Shown here one piece after another: positions 7,557-15,139 of a stretch of 26,838 bases of DNA; within the stretch, counting starts at the first letter, position 1; each line of letters starts with the position of its first letter. The DNA is from Fidelibacterota bacterium (lineage in GTDB: Bacteria > Fidelibacterota > Fidelibacteria > Fidelibacterales > DSDE01): assembly GCA_011049095.1 (NCBI GenBank), contig DSDE01000158.1, forward strand, positions 1 through 26,838. The letters are read 5' to 3'. The notes beneath the pieces are model-generated. The model had not been told where the DNA came from and made no database searches. It saw only the letters and a program-made list of their open reading frames with translations. The translations under genes and the position numbers were made by a program.

Positions 7557-9497
7557 ATGAAAAAACTGACCATATTGCTTCTAATGGCGTTCATATTGGA
7601 GGCTGGCGATTTACCATTCAGCAGGGGCGTCAATCTCACCAATTGGTTTCAATTCAGCAATGCCGAGCAGATACCATTTGGCCGATACAGCAAAGCCGAC
7701 TTTGAGAATATCCGCTCCTTGGGCGCTGATGTGATACGTTTGCCAATCAATCTGCATGCCATGACCATAAGTGATGCGCCTGATTATCAGCTTCACCCAG
7801 TCTTTCTCTTTTTCCTTGACCAGGCTGTGGACTGGGCTGAAGAGCTGGGGCTTTATCTCATACTTGATAATCACACCTTTGACCCATCGGTGGATACGCC
7901 AACCAATATTGGCCTGACACTGATACCGGTCTGGCAGCAGATGGCAGAACACTACAAGGGACGTTCAGAACTGATAATCTATGAGGTGCTCAATGAGCCT
8001 CATGGTATTAATGATGCAATATGGAATGCCATACAGCAGCAAGTCGTGACTGCTATTCGGGAAATTGACAGCTTGCATACCATTATCATTGGTCCTGCCG
8101 GCTGGAATAGCTATAATAATTTGGCGGTTATGCCGGTCTATGCCGACAGCAATCTGATTTATAGCTACCACTTTTATGACCCATTTATTTTCACCCATCA
8201 GGGCGCGAGCTGGACTACACCATCGCTGGAGCCGCTCTTCGGTGTGCCTTTTCCCTATGATGCAGAGGCTATGCCGCCGGTGCCTGATGAGCTGGCCGGC
8301 ACTTGGGTGGAAAGCGAAATCAATAATTATCCCAATTATGGGAATATAGATTGGGTGACGGAAAAGCTTGATATAGCATATAATTTTTCACAGGAGCGGA
8401 ATGTGCCGGTATTTTGTGGTGAATGGGGCGTCTATATTCCTAATAGCGATCCGGCAGACCGCGTTGAATGGTATTGGCAGCTTCGTCTCTGGTTTGAAGA
8501 TCATCAGATTGCCTGGACAAGCTGGGATTATCATGGCGGATTTGGGCTTTTTGAAGCTGGCGGAAATGGCCTTTTTCAGCACGATTTGAATATTCCCCTG
8601 CTAGAGGCAATGGGATTTACTGCGCCACCTCAAAGCGACTTTATCCTGCTCCCTGATTCTGTCAGTTTAGATTTATACCGCGATTTTACAGCACATGGCA
8701 TCGTGCAGAGCAACTGGGTTTCGCAAGGCAGCCTCAATTATTATGATGACAGTAATCCTGTCGCCGGTCATTATGCCATCACCTGGAGCGGCGCTGCTCA
8801 GTATGGCAATATCACTTTTGATTTTAAGCCTGACAAGGATTTGTCTCTTCTGATGGAAAGTGCTTTTGTGCTGGATATGTGGGCAAAGGCCGAAAATACA
8901 GTGCCTGATCTGGACCTCCGTTTTCTCGACAGCAAGACCGATGTGCCCGAAGATCATCCGTGGCGAATGGGCATTACTTTAGATGCAGAAATGCTGCCCC
9001 GCGATAATCAATGGCATCATCTGCAGATTCCGCTGGAAGATATGCTAGAAAAAGGCGCCTGGGACAATAATCAATGGTTTGACCCCCAGGGCGATTTTGA
9101 CTGGGCGGCTGTAGATCTCTTTCAGATTGTGGCTGAGTACGGCGCTTTTCCCGATGGCAGCATCTCTTTTGATGAAATCCGTATTGTGGACCCAAACTGC
9201 ACCGGTCTGGTACAAAAGGAGATTCAGCCCCATTCGCCAATTCTTTCCCCCAATTTTCCCAATCCTTTCAATGCCGAGACAACTATCAGTTTTTCATTGC
9301 TTCAGCCAGCCCTGGTCAATCTCACTGTTTTTGACCTGAGTGGCCGGATTGTTGCCCGACTCCTGAATCATAAGGCTTATTCATCGGGAAAGCATTTCGT
9401 GAATTTTGATGCCCGTGATTTGCCGTCAGCTATCTATTTTATTCAGTTGCAGGCCGGCGCATCCACAAGCGTTCACAAAGCCCTCTGTCTGAAATGA
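7557..9497 (+). CDS. Secreted GH5 endoglucanase-like glycoside hydrolase with a CBM-like domain and T9SS tail
   Basis: The mature protein starts after a signal peptide (MKKLTILLLMAFILEAG). Residues about 23-350 are a glycoside hydrolase family 5 (beta/alpha)8 barrel. 'RGVNLTNWF' is the usual opening. The acid/base Glu is in LNEPHG (E147 counted from ATG 7557), and YSYHFYDP and the nucleophile in CGEWG (E289) follow, then SWDYHGGFGLF. Both catalytic glutamates are present. Residues about 370-545 form a jelly-roll, carbohydrate-binding-like domain of the galactose-binding type. The last 85 residues from SPNFPNPFNAE are a T9SS type A sorting domain. The protein likely cleaves beta-1,4-glucan or a related beta-glycan at the cell surface or outside. 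ATG 7557 is preferred over the in-frame ATG 7518, because GGGGAG lies 7 bases before it and the signal peptide begins there. The gene stands alone. Confidence 0.93.
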   Translation: MKKLTILLLMAFILEAGDLPFSRGVNLTNWFQFSNAEQIPFGRYSKADFENIRSLGADVIRLPINLHAMTISDAPDYQLHPVFLFFLDQAVDWAEELGLYLILDNHTFDPSVDTPTNIGLTLIPVWQQMAEHYKGRSELIIYEVLNEPHGINDAIWNAIQQQVVTAIREIDSLHTIIIGPAGWNSYNNLAVMPVYADSNLIYSYHFYDPFIFTHQGASWTTPSLEPLFGVPFPYDAEAMPPVPDELAGTWVESEINNYPNYGNIDWVTEKLDIAYNFSQERNVPVFCGEWGVYIPNSDPADRVEWYWQLRLWFEDHQIAWTSWDYHGGFGLFEAGGNGLFQHDLNIPLLEAMGFTAPPQSDFILLPDSVSLDLYRDFTAHGIVQSNWVSQGSLNYYDDSNPVAGHYAITWSGAAQYGNITFDFKPDKDLSLLMESAFVLDMWAKAENTVPDLDLRFLDSKTDVPEDHPWRMGITLDAEMLPRDNQWHHLQIPLEDMLEKGAWDNNQWFDPQGDFDWAAVDLFQIVAEYGAFPDGSISFDEIRIVDPNCTGLVQKEIQPHSPILSPNFPNPFNAETTISFSLLQPALVNLTVFDLSGRIVARLLNHKAYSSGKHFVNFDARDLPSAIYFIQLQAGASTSVHKALCLK

Positions 9498-9773
9498 GTC
9501 TGCAGTTTTTGCGGGAGCTGTGATATGACTCTAAGCTTGACATAGCCGATTTTTCAAAAGAGATTTTCCATATCCTATACAGGTTTTTCCCCCCTTTTAG
9601 GGGATTTCAGAAATTGATGCCGCATAGCCCTTGATAGATATTTTCAATAAATAAACAGCAGAATCTGCCATCCGTAAATTTTTTATCAATCTTCTTTTTC
9701 ATTCAGGCGATGCTTTGAAAATGGGCGACTTGGTTTTATTTTACAATGTGAAAAACAAATTAAGGAAAAGCAA

Positions 9774-10301
9774 ATGAAAATTGTACTGATAAGCAGCTCG
9801 CTTTCGCTCTATTCCCATTCCCGGGCTATGCTGACAAGGGCAGAGAACTACTTTCTGACAAAAGGTGTGGAAACAGATTTGATAGACTTGAGAAATATAG
9901 AGCTGGAGTGGTGTGATGGCCGACCTCTTGAAAATTATAACAGCTCGTTACAGGATGCATTTCAACGTATCCAGTCAGCAGATGGCGCTGTCATTGCCTC
10001 ACCGGTCTATTGTTACAGTGTTTCCGGCGTGCTTAAAAATTTCATTGATATTTGCCATAAAGCCTTCGCTGAAAAATATTTTGCTGTAATTATTGCTGGA
10101 GGTGGGGATTATAGTTTTATGGTAACCGAGCAGCTCAAGAGCATTTTGGTCTTGGAATCAAGAGCTTTTCCTCTTCCCAGAGCTGTTTTTGCCAATGAAA
10201 AGCAGTTTAAAAATCATCAATTAAACGATGCCGGTGTGGAAAAACGTTTGCAGCAGCTTGCCGATGATTTGCTTCGCTGGATTGGAGAATCTTTTAAATG
10301 A
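9774..10301 (+). CDS. NADPH-dependent FMN reductase family flavoprotein
   Basis: This 175-residue protein has the flavodoxin-like fold of the NADPH-dependent FMN reductase family (SsuE/ArsH/azoreductase relatives). It begins MKIVLISSSLSLYSHSRAML, the phosphate-binding loop region for FMN. It then has GAVIASPVYCYSVSGVLKNFID (about 73-94), the conserved second flavin-contact loop 'sPvY..s.sg.LKnfiD'. A later AGGG (about 109-112) matches the third loop. It probably reduces flavins, quinones or similar substrates with NAD(P)H in the cytoplasm; the natural substrate cannot be read from sequence. The length is usual for the family. The start is supported by TAAGGAAAAG 6-8 bases upstream. Its stop abuts the remains of a PhoH gene, so its downstream neighbour has been lost. 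Confidence 0.9.
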   Translation: MKIVLISSSLSLYSHSRAMLTRAENYFLTKGVETDLIDLRNIELEWCDGRPLENYNSSLQDAFQRIQSADGAVIASPVYCYSVSGVLKNFIDICHKAFAEKYFAVIIAGGGDYSFMVTEQLKSILVLESRAFPLPRAVFANEKQFKNHQLNDAGVEKRLQQLADDLLRWIGESFK

Positions 10302-10577
10302 GCGCAGCCTGCAAAAAATCTTTTTTATTATAGACAAGGCGCAAAATCTGGCGCCCTATGAGATAAAAACCATTATTACCCGCGCCGGCGAGGGCAAAAA
10401 CTGGTTTTTACCGGTGATATTTATCAGATTGGCCGACCCTGCCTGGATTTTCAGTCCTACGGCCTCAGCTAGCTCATCGAAAAGATGAAAGGGCGGAAGC
10501 TCTACGCACAGGTCAATCTGGAAAAGGGTGAACGCAGCGAGCTCTCAGAACTGGCGGAAATTTACTCTGAGAATACT
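10302..10577 (+). pseudogene. Decayed C-terminal fragment of a PhoH-family ATPase
   Basis: Reading across two frames reveals the C-terminal half of a PhoH-like ATPase. The first segment, FFIIDKAQNLAPYEIKTIIT followed by RAGEG, matches the family's 'iiDEAQNltphEiKTiitRaGeG'. The frame then shifts within the A-run near 10396-10400. It resumes as LVFTGDIYQIGRP, is broken by a TAG at 10470-10472, and continues LIEKMKGRKLYAQVNLEKGE and RSELSELA, the usual PhoH end. The Walker B acidic pair is also changed (Asp-Lys in place of Asp-Glu). The N-terminal PIN domain and Walker A part are absent. With one frameshift, one stop and a lost catalytic residue, it is a pseudogene. The bases after it up to 10738 show nothing recognisable. 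Confidence 0.85.
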
Positions 10578-10738
10578 GAGATTCAGATTAGCGAAACAGG
10601 CAGGGCATTTACTGTGTGGCTCAGTGGAATAGGCTGCTGGACAAGGCAAAGCAGAGTGCTCGGGACTTTACCGGCATTCTATCTATCCAAAACCGAAAAA
10701 ACTCAGATATCAAGCCTTGCATGATATAAGATGAATCT

Positions 10739-13354
10739 TTACTTCAGCAGGATAGCCTTTACTGATTTGACGGAATGTCCGTTGCTGAGTCGAATCAGAT
10801 AGATTCCCGATGGCAAACCGGCAGCATTCCACTTATAGCTGAATTCACCTGCAGGGTGGTTTTTCCAGTCTTTGCTTTCCACCAAAGCGCCGCGGAGATT
10901 GTAGATTTGCAGAGTCAGGTCTGAAACTGCCGGCAATACATAAGTGAGTGTCGTCATTGGATTGAAGGGATTGGGGTAGAGTGCTTTTAATTCAAAAGCC
11001 CCCGGGAAACCCGGATTTTCCAAACTGCTGATGACAAAGTTCAAATGAGCAGCATCGTCCAGGCTTGCTTCTTCGTTTAAGCGGAGTTTTTTCAATGATA
11101 CAGATACAGAATCTTCTCTTATCTCAGTCATTTTGAAATGAACTTGCAGTGAAAGCTCATCCAGATTGATTATTTCTGGAGCTGCGACGGCAAAATGAAT
11201 TGCAGATTCAGCAAAGCCATAGCTTGCAAGCGACGACTCTGCCAGACCATTCCACAATGCGCCGGCATATTCCAAAGCAGGACTAAATTCCAGACGGCCT
11301 TCCAGTGCAAAAATATTTTGTGAGTCGTTGAACTGCATTTCTACAATATGTTTTTCCCCGTCAAAACCTTTGTAATGGAGCAGAGGAGATGTGGCTGCCG
11401 GATAGCTTTCGGCATCAAAGGCATAGGGCAGCTCGGTGATGATTTTTGCTTCATATTGGAGAATGAGAGCGGCATCTAAAGCAGAAATCGTGCTGTCGGC
11501 ACTCACATTTGCCACTTCAGCAGAGTAGGGATGGAGATTTTCTAAAGCGGCTCTGGAATTGAGAATGTGCGCTGCATCGGCGGCTTCAATTACTCCATCA
11601 AAATTAATATCGCCAGTGATAAATTCCAGAGTCAGACTGTCAAAAAAGGCCAGACTTCGCGCCATAATGCTTTGACGGATGGCAGGATCGCTAATCTGCT
11701 CTAAGCTGAATCCCAGATAGACCGCTTTATGAAAGGTGGGAAAACCGGCATCGAGGCGCAGGCCGCCAATTCGCTCTGTTCCTTCAAAATAAAAAACCGG
11801 CTGCGAGAGAGCGCTGTGAGAGTCCAGCTCATCGGGATATTTGGTATAAATGCCATTCAGCGGGAATGCGATACCATCTCCAATGATGTCGTCTGGCACG
11901 CCGGTGTAGCTATTGATACCGGAAGCGTCTCGCACATAAACAGCATCCAGAAAATTGGTGTAGAAATCTTTGGCTTCCTGAAAATTACTGGCGCCGTCAT
12001 TATTAAAAATATCCCAGCCAATATCTTGTCCGGTGATGAGCAGTGAGCCGCCTTCCTGAAGATAGGCGGTGAGAATTTCCACATCTGCAGGAGTGAGTAC
12101 GGGACTGCTCCAGCCTACATGCCAAATGACGGTTTTAAAGTTTTCGGCTCTCACATTATCTGATATATATTTCAGGTTGCCATGCTCCACATAGGTATAA
12201 GCCCGATGAATGGCATTCAGGGCGCCGGTATAATAGAGCTGGTAATTTGCGCCGCCGTCATTATCCACCAGCAGCACATCGCCGCTTTGCATAAAGCCAA
12301 AATAATCAAGCGAGTTGCCATATCCGTGGGGGTCATCTTCATTTTTTGCAAAAAGTTTATACGTCACTGTACCGGCTTCATTTCCGGTGACGATCTCGAT
12401 GGCAGCTTCAGCGCTTTCTCCCGGCAAAATGGTTAGGCTCAGCTCATCAGACCTATTTTCTAAAAAGGAGACAGACCAGTCCTGAGGCAGATCCAAATCT
12501 GCAATAAAAAGTGTCACCCGAACTGTATCATCATAATTATTGGGAAGTTGATAGTTTTTGACGTAGCTGTTGTTTAACTCTAAAAGGTCAACCATCGGAT
12601 CACTGGTTTCTACTTTAATCGTGGGGAAACTGATAGCTGCATTGATAATCTCCTTGTTTGCGTTATTCTGTACGAAAGCAACTGCAGCCAGATCATTGAT
12701 ATTCCAGTCGCGATGTTTTCGCGCTTTATATTCGTAAAAAAGCTCGGTTCCAGCATCCAGACTGCCGATGGTCAAGCCTTCGCCGCTAGGATACATTCGC
12801 CGCATCACGTCACCAAACTCACTCTCGCCATTGCTGCCAGGCGGTGTGGCAAATACCACCATCCGTTCGATGAGCGCCAGATGCAGCACCATATTTTCAC
12901 CGATTAACGCCTCTTCTGCTATCAGGCTTACTGCGACAGTCACCGTATCGCTTTCCGGGTCATAATGATAAAAAGCCTCCAGCGCCACCGGTGAGGGTAC
13001 ACTCAGCCGTTCATTCATCTGGGTAGTCATCGCATCCAGTGATCCCGGAACCCCGTAATTGCTGCCATCTATCATATAAGTCGGCACGCCGGATACGCCG
13101 TAATACTGGATTCTGCTGCGGTTGTCGGTGGTATTGTGTGTATACATCGGGTCTGTTCCAGGCCACCAGGCATGGTAGCGGACGCCGACGATTTTTCCGA
13201 AATTTTGACTGATTAATTGCTGTACTCTTGGGTTTGATGCGGCGCAAGGCCCGCAACTGGCATTGGTAGCCTGCTCAAAGAGAACCACTTTTCTGGGCGC
13301 TGCACCAGCAAAACCAAAGGCCAACAGTGTTAAAAGGATAATCCATTTATTCAT
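10739..13354 (-). CDS. Large secreted mosaic protein: thioredoxin/Omp28-like, dockerin-like, cohesin-like, T9SS tail
   Basis: This 871-residue protein has a signal peptide (1-18, ending FAGA). The next region (20-240) is Omp28/thioredoxin-like, with a CGPC motif at 34-37 (NASCGPCAASNP) and a thioredoxin cis-Pro-type VSGVPTYMIDG. Residues about 365-580 look like a class-I glutamine-amidotransferase-like Rossmann domain lacking enzyme signatures (VLLVDND, TVIWHVGW, GGSLLITGQDIGWD). Two dockerin-like calcium-binding repeats follow at about 583-645 (GDINFDGVIEAADAAHIL and a degenerate second copy). A cohesin-like beta-sandwich lies at about 655-775. The last 85 residues (LKALYPNPFNPMT to AILLK) are a T9SS type A sorting domain. 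It is probably a surface or secreted protein; a disulfide-exchange role is possible but unproven. The start is supported by AGGAGG a few bases upstream of ATG. It stands 166 bases downstream of the MFS gene on the same strand. Confidence 0.88.
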   Translation of the reverse strand: MNKWIILLTLLAFGFAGAAPRKVVLFEQATNASCGPCAASNPRVQQLISQNFGKIVGVRYHAWWPGTDPMYTHNTTDNRSRIQYYGVSGVPTYMIDGSNYGVPGSLDAMTTQMNERLSVPSPVALEAFYHYDPESDTVTVAVSLIAEEALIGENMVLHLALIERMVVFATPPGSNGESEFGDVMRRMYPSGEGLTIGSLDAGTELFYEYKARKHRDWNINDLAAVAFVQNNANKEIINAAISFPTIKVETSDPMVDLLELNNSYVKNYQLPNNYDDTVRVTLFIADLDLPQDWSVSFLENRSDELSLTILPGESAEAAIEIVTGNEAGTVTYKLFAKNEDDPHGYGNSLDYFGFMQSGDVLLVDNDGGANYQLYYTGALNAIHRAYTYVEHGNLKYISDNVRAENFKTVIWHVGWSSPVLTPADVEILTAYLQEGGSLLITGQDIGWDIFNNDGASNFQEAKDFYTNFLDAVYVRDASGINSYTGVPDDIIGDGIAFPLNGIYTKYPDELDSHSALSQPVFYFEGTERIGGLRLDAGFPTFHKAVYLGFSLEQISDPAIRQSIMARSLAFFDSLTLEFITGDINFDGVIEAADAAHILNSRAALENLHPYSAEVANVSADSTISALDAALILQYEAKIITELPYAFDAESYPAATSPLLHYKGFDGEKHIVEMQFNDSQNIFALEGRLEFSPALEYAGALWNGLAESSLASYGFAESAIHFAVAAPEIINLDELSLQVHFKMTEIREDSVSVSLKKLRLNEEASLDDAAHLNFVISSLENPGFPGAFELKALYPNPFNPMTTLTYVLPAVSDLTLQIYNLRGALVESKDWKNHPAGEFSYKWNAAGLPSGIYLIRLSNGHSVKSVKAILLK

Positions 13355-13520
13355 TTTTCCCTCCTAAGTCTTAACATCTACTAATTTTAAGACAAGAAGG
13401 GAGAAAATAAAACCCAAAAAAGTCCCAAATTGAGAATAGTTCTGATTAATAGATAGTGATTTAGCATTGTATTATTTTATTTAACTTTATTCTATGGTAC
13501 AATTCTTTGCGAATTTGGCC

Positions 13521-14744
13521 TTAGACTTTCCGTAAAATGATATAAAATGCCATTAGAAGCGCTGAACCGGCGGCATAGAAAAGATATTCATATCCCAAAA
13601 GTGTTGTAACGATAGTTCCCAAAGCCATTATAATAAGCAGCGCTGCGCTTTGTATCGTATCCACCAGTGCATAGTAAAGCCGCGTATCATTTCCCTGGCT
13701 GAATTGGATAAGCATATTCATGTGGCCGGTGGCGGTGATTCCCTGAGCCAGTCCGATAAGGGCAAAAATGAGATAAAGATGCCAGAGCTGAGAAATTCCC
13801 AAAATAGAAAAAGCGGCTAAGGCGAGGCTGCCATAGATAACGGCGATGATATATTTGTATCCATAACGATCTCCCAAGACACCGGCAAAATAATTGGCGG
13901 CGCTGGCCATCACCAGGGTAATCGCAGTAAAAATGCCAGCTTCTTTCACGTCAAAGCCCAGCTTTTCGTGGCCATAGATAGCAAAAAAGCCATGGATAAG
14001 GAACTGGCTGCTGAAAAAGATGCGGCTAATAAGATAATTACGGTAAGAAATCTGCTGCAGCATCGTTTTTGCCTGCAAGCGAAATTCCCTGAAAGATTGT
14101 TTAGGTGCACTGAAGCGATTCAGCGCTTCATCGGTGCGGATTCCCCCGAAAAAACTGGTGCCAATAAGGATTGACAATAAAAAAAGTCCAAAGAGGATAC
14201 CGAAATTTTTCGGGAAGGCGATTTGCTGATTATCGAGAATAAAAGCGGCTGCCACACCACCAAGGAGCCCCATGAGTCCATTCAACGAAAAAGTGATGCC
14301 CAAAAAGCGGCCCCGTTTTTTCTCAATGGAAATTCTTTCCAAAAAAAGAATCCAAAAGGGCATAATCAAGCCAATACTAAGTCCGTAGATAGTGAAAATC
14401 ACCAGATAAATTCGCCAGCCCAATACGCCGTCTATTCCTAAAATGCCATATACAAAAAATAAAAGTCCTACTGGAATAGCCAGACCATAGTGGGCCAGCA
14501 TATTAGTCCTGATGATATTGGAGATACGCCGCACGTAAAAGGTGCTAAACAACTGCGGCAGAGCCACAAAAATAATGAGGCTGCCCGGCAGCATCCCGAT
14601 AATCCAGTCCGGCGCTCCCAGGGTTTTTATAAATAGCGGGATAATAGCATAAACCGTATGGAAAGAAACACCAAATCCCCAAAATCCCTCAGCGATAGTA
14701 TTCAGCGCCGTATTCCTGAAAGCGTATTTCTCAACCAGTTTCAT
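13521..14744 (-). CDS. Major facilitator superfamily transporter
   Basis: This protein of about 407 residues has twelve predicted hydrophobic segments and a central cytoplasmic loop near the middle (IRTDEALNRFSAPKQSFREF). It fits the 6+6 layout of the major facilitator superfamily. The segment FAGVLGDRYGYKYI resembles the MFS loop motif 'G.laDr.Gr' at the start of the second half. It is an inner-membrane secondary transporter; the substrate cannot be read from sequence or neighbours. The frame extends to a TTG at 14762, but ATG 14744 (MKLVEKYAFRNTALN) is the likelier start. Neither has a clear Shine-Dalgarno sequence, so the start is uncertain. It lies 166 bases upstream of the mosaic secreted protein on the same strand, with no evidence of a functional link. 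Confidence 0.85.
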   Translation of the reverse strand: MKLVEKYAFRNTALNTIAEGFWGFGVSFHTVYAIIPLFIKTLGAPDWIIGMLPGSLIIFVALPQLFSTFYVRRISNIIRTNMLAHYGLAIPVGLLFFVYGILGIDGVLGWRIYLVIFTIYGLSIGLIMPFWILFLERISIEKKRGRFLGITFSLNGLMGLLGGVAAAFILDNQQIAFPKNFGILFGLFLLSILIGTSFFGGIRTDEALNRFSAPKQSFREFRLQAKTMLQQISYRNYLISRIFFSSQFLIHGFFAIYGHEKLGFDVKEAGIFTAITLVMASAANYFAGVLGDRYGYKYIIAVIYGSLALAAFSILGISQLWHLYLIFALIGLAQGITATGHMNMLIQFSQGNDTRLYYALVDTIQSAALLIIMALGTIVTTLLGYEYLFYAAGSALLMAFYIILRKV

Positions 14745-14762
14745 CTGCGGAGAATAATACAA

Positions 14763-15078
14763 TTTTTGGATATATCAAATGGAGGAATTAAAAGGTAATC
14801 AGGTGAGGAAATTTAGCTAAGTATTCACTGGGTTTGCTGCCATATTGTTATTTCACCAGCATCGGCTTTGACAGCTAGTCCATTGGAAAATGCAATTTTT
14901 AGCTTAGCATATCAATCTATCACATCAAAAAATACAGTGAGTAAAGATTTTAAATGTTTTGGGTCTTATTCCCCTCACAGCGGTCTGTCTGTTTCTTAGC
15001 AGCCACTCTGCGTTCGGTGTGTGATATCCCCTGTCGCCGGATTACTTTGGAAAATATTTTATATTAGAAATTATATAT
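14763..15078. other. Intergenic region between divergent MFS and cytochrome genes
   Basis: About 320 AT-rich bases lie between the two divergent genes. No coding frame, RNA gene or strong hairpin was seen. The right end leads into the cytochrome promoter. Confidence 0.5.
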
Positions 15079-15106
15079 TTGAACTATAGTCTGAATTGCG
15101 TAAAAT
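15079..15106 (+). promoter_or_regulatory. Candidate promoter of the octaheme cytochrome gene
   Basis: TTGAAC (15079-15084), a 16-base spacer and TAAAAT (15101-15106) form a good sigma70-like promoter. Transcription would start near 15113, leaving a leader of about 27 bases before ATG 15140. This favours 15140 over the upstream in-frame TTG 15107, which would lie before the transcript start. Confidence 0.5.
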
Positions 15107-15139
15107 TTGGCAATGAAAGGAATTAAGAAAGGAAATGCG

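Noticed and set aside
9537..9576. TTGACA followed by a TATCCT-like box downstream of the GH5 gene
   Set aside because: The spacing between the hexamers is about 28 bases, far outside the workable range.
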